A DNA stretch of 64,000 nucleotides from Carallia brachiata (taxonomy: Eukaryota; Streptophyta; Magnoliopsida; Malpighiales; Rhizophoraceae), in contig JADCRB010000042.1 of the NCBI GenBank assembly GCA_021464245.1, forward strand, positions 868,001-932,000, in the 5' to 3' direction. The notes beneath the pieces were generated by a model. It was not told the origin of the DNA. It did not search any database and worked only from the letters and a program-made list of their open reading frames with translations. A program made the translations under genes and the position numbers. This document shows positions 63,901 to 64,000 of the stretch, one piece after another. The first letter of the stretch is position 1. Each line of letters begins with the position of its first letter.

Positions 63901-64000
63901 TATTCACTCACAAACCCAAAAACAAAAAAAAAGAATTGTATAATAACAGAGAGAGGGTAAATACTGACAGGAAAGAGGGGGCAAAAGGTCGGATATTTCG
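60977..64000 (-). CDS. Plastid-type transaldolase, 5' end beyond window
   Basis: Pentose-phosphate enzyme transferring a dihydroxyacetone unit between sugar phosphates. Exons seen: 63969-64000 (partial, transit-peptide end), 63362-63533, 63211-63260, 62683-62983, 62165-62353, 61886-62068 and 60977-61222. Borders are GT-AG and phases consistent, giving 390 visible residues. Motifs: transaldolase signature [17 protein letters not shown]; the substrate-loop [29 protein letters not shown] with the Schiff-base lysine; [45 protein letters not shown]; and [14 protein letters not shown]. No stops or frameshifts. The visible N-terminal piece ([11 protein letters not shown] then VKCS) looks like the end of a chloroplast transit peptide; the start codon is off the right edge. 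By memory the closest Arabidopsis gene is At5g13420 (TRA2). Two introns carry recent tandem duplications. Confidence 0.96.
61543..61866. repeat. 173-bp-period tandem duplication in a transaldolase intron
   Basis: About 150 bp at 61543-61693 is repeated nearly exactly at 61716-61866 (both contain ATGAATCTGTAAGCTTGAAG). The second copy ends 19 bases before the splice donor of the neighbouring exon. Confidence 0.9.
62500..62601. repeat. 51-bp tandem duplication in a transaldolase intron
   Basis: Two adjacent 51-bp copies begin TTAATCAGAACATGCTTATT and differ at a few positions. They lie in the intron between 62353 and 62683. Confidence 0.9.

Overview
This window is nuclear DNA from a flowering plant, almost certainly a eudicot. 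It is AT-rich, with GT-AG introns, long non-coding tracts, many microsatellites and several plant transposon classes. The single-copy genes are closest to Arabidopsis families recalled from memory. The species cannot be named from the sequence alone.

Layout. 0-4 kb: a collapsed KUP/HAK potassium-transporter pseudogene (-) and a 5'-truncated LINE (-). 4-11 kb: AT-rich non-coding DNA with a retroposon flanked by a perfect 16-bp target duplication. 11.2-12.8 kb: a four-exon gene (-) for an uncharacterised 166-residue one-pass protein. 13.4-14.0 kb: a long-arm foldback element. 18.8-19.8 kb: an intronless LEP-type AP2/ERF transcription factor (+). 20.6 kb: an F-box/DUF295 fragment (-). 22.2-23.2 kb: ribosomal protein S27 (-). 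23.7-26.1 kb: a non-autonomous LTR retrotransposon (-). 27.7-28.5 kb: a LINE tail (+). 29.2-31.8 kb: an NPF6.1-type transporter (-) with one 1-nt frameshift. 35.1-43.5 kb: a complete PIF/Harbinger transposon with an intact transposase, a Myb-like partner gene, terminal inverted repeats, a TTA target duplication and a nested hAT-type MITE. 47.4-48.0 kb: a 658-bp MITE of the same terminal family. 53.8-55.9 kb: CYP51 (+) with two 1-nt frameshifts. 57.1-59.7 kb: a chloroplast-lumen FKBP19-type immunophilin (-). 61.0-64.0 kb: plastid transaldolase (-), running off the right edge.

The NPF6.1, FKBP19 and transaldolase order matches what I recall of the Arabidopsis neighbours At5g13400, At5g13410 and At5g13420. 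Here the interval is enlarged by the Harbinger element, non-coding DNA and CYP51. The genes are independent housekeeping, developmental and transport genes, not an operon or pathway cluster.

The most notable structure is the apparently intact autonomous Harbinger system together with a short relative that its machinery could plausibly mobilise. A second theme is that otherwise well-preserved genes (NPF6.1, CYP51) are broken only by single-base indels in short base runs. This may be assembly error rather than true gene loss.
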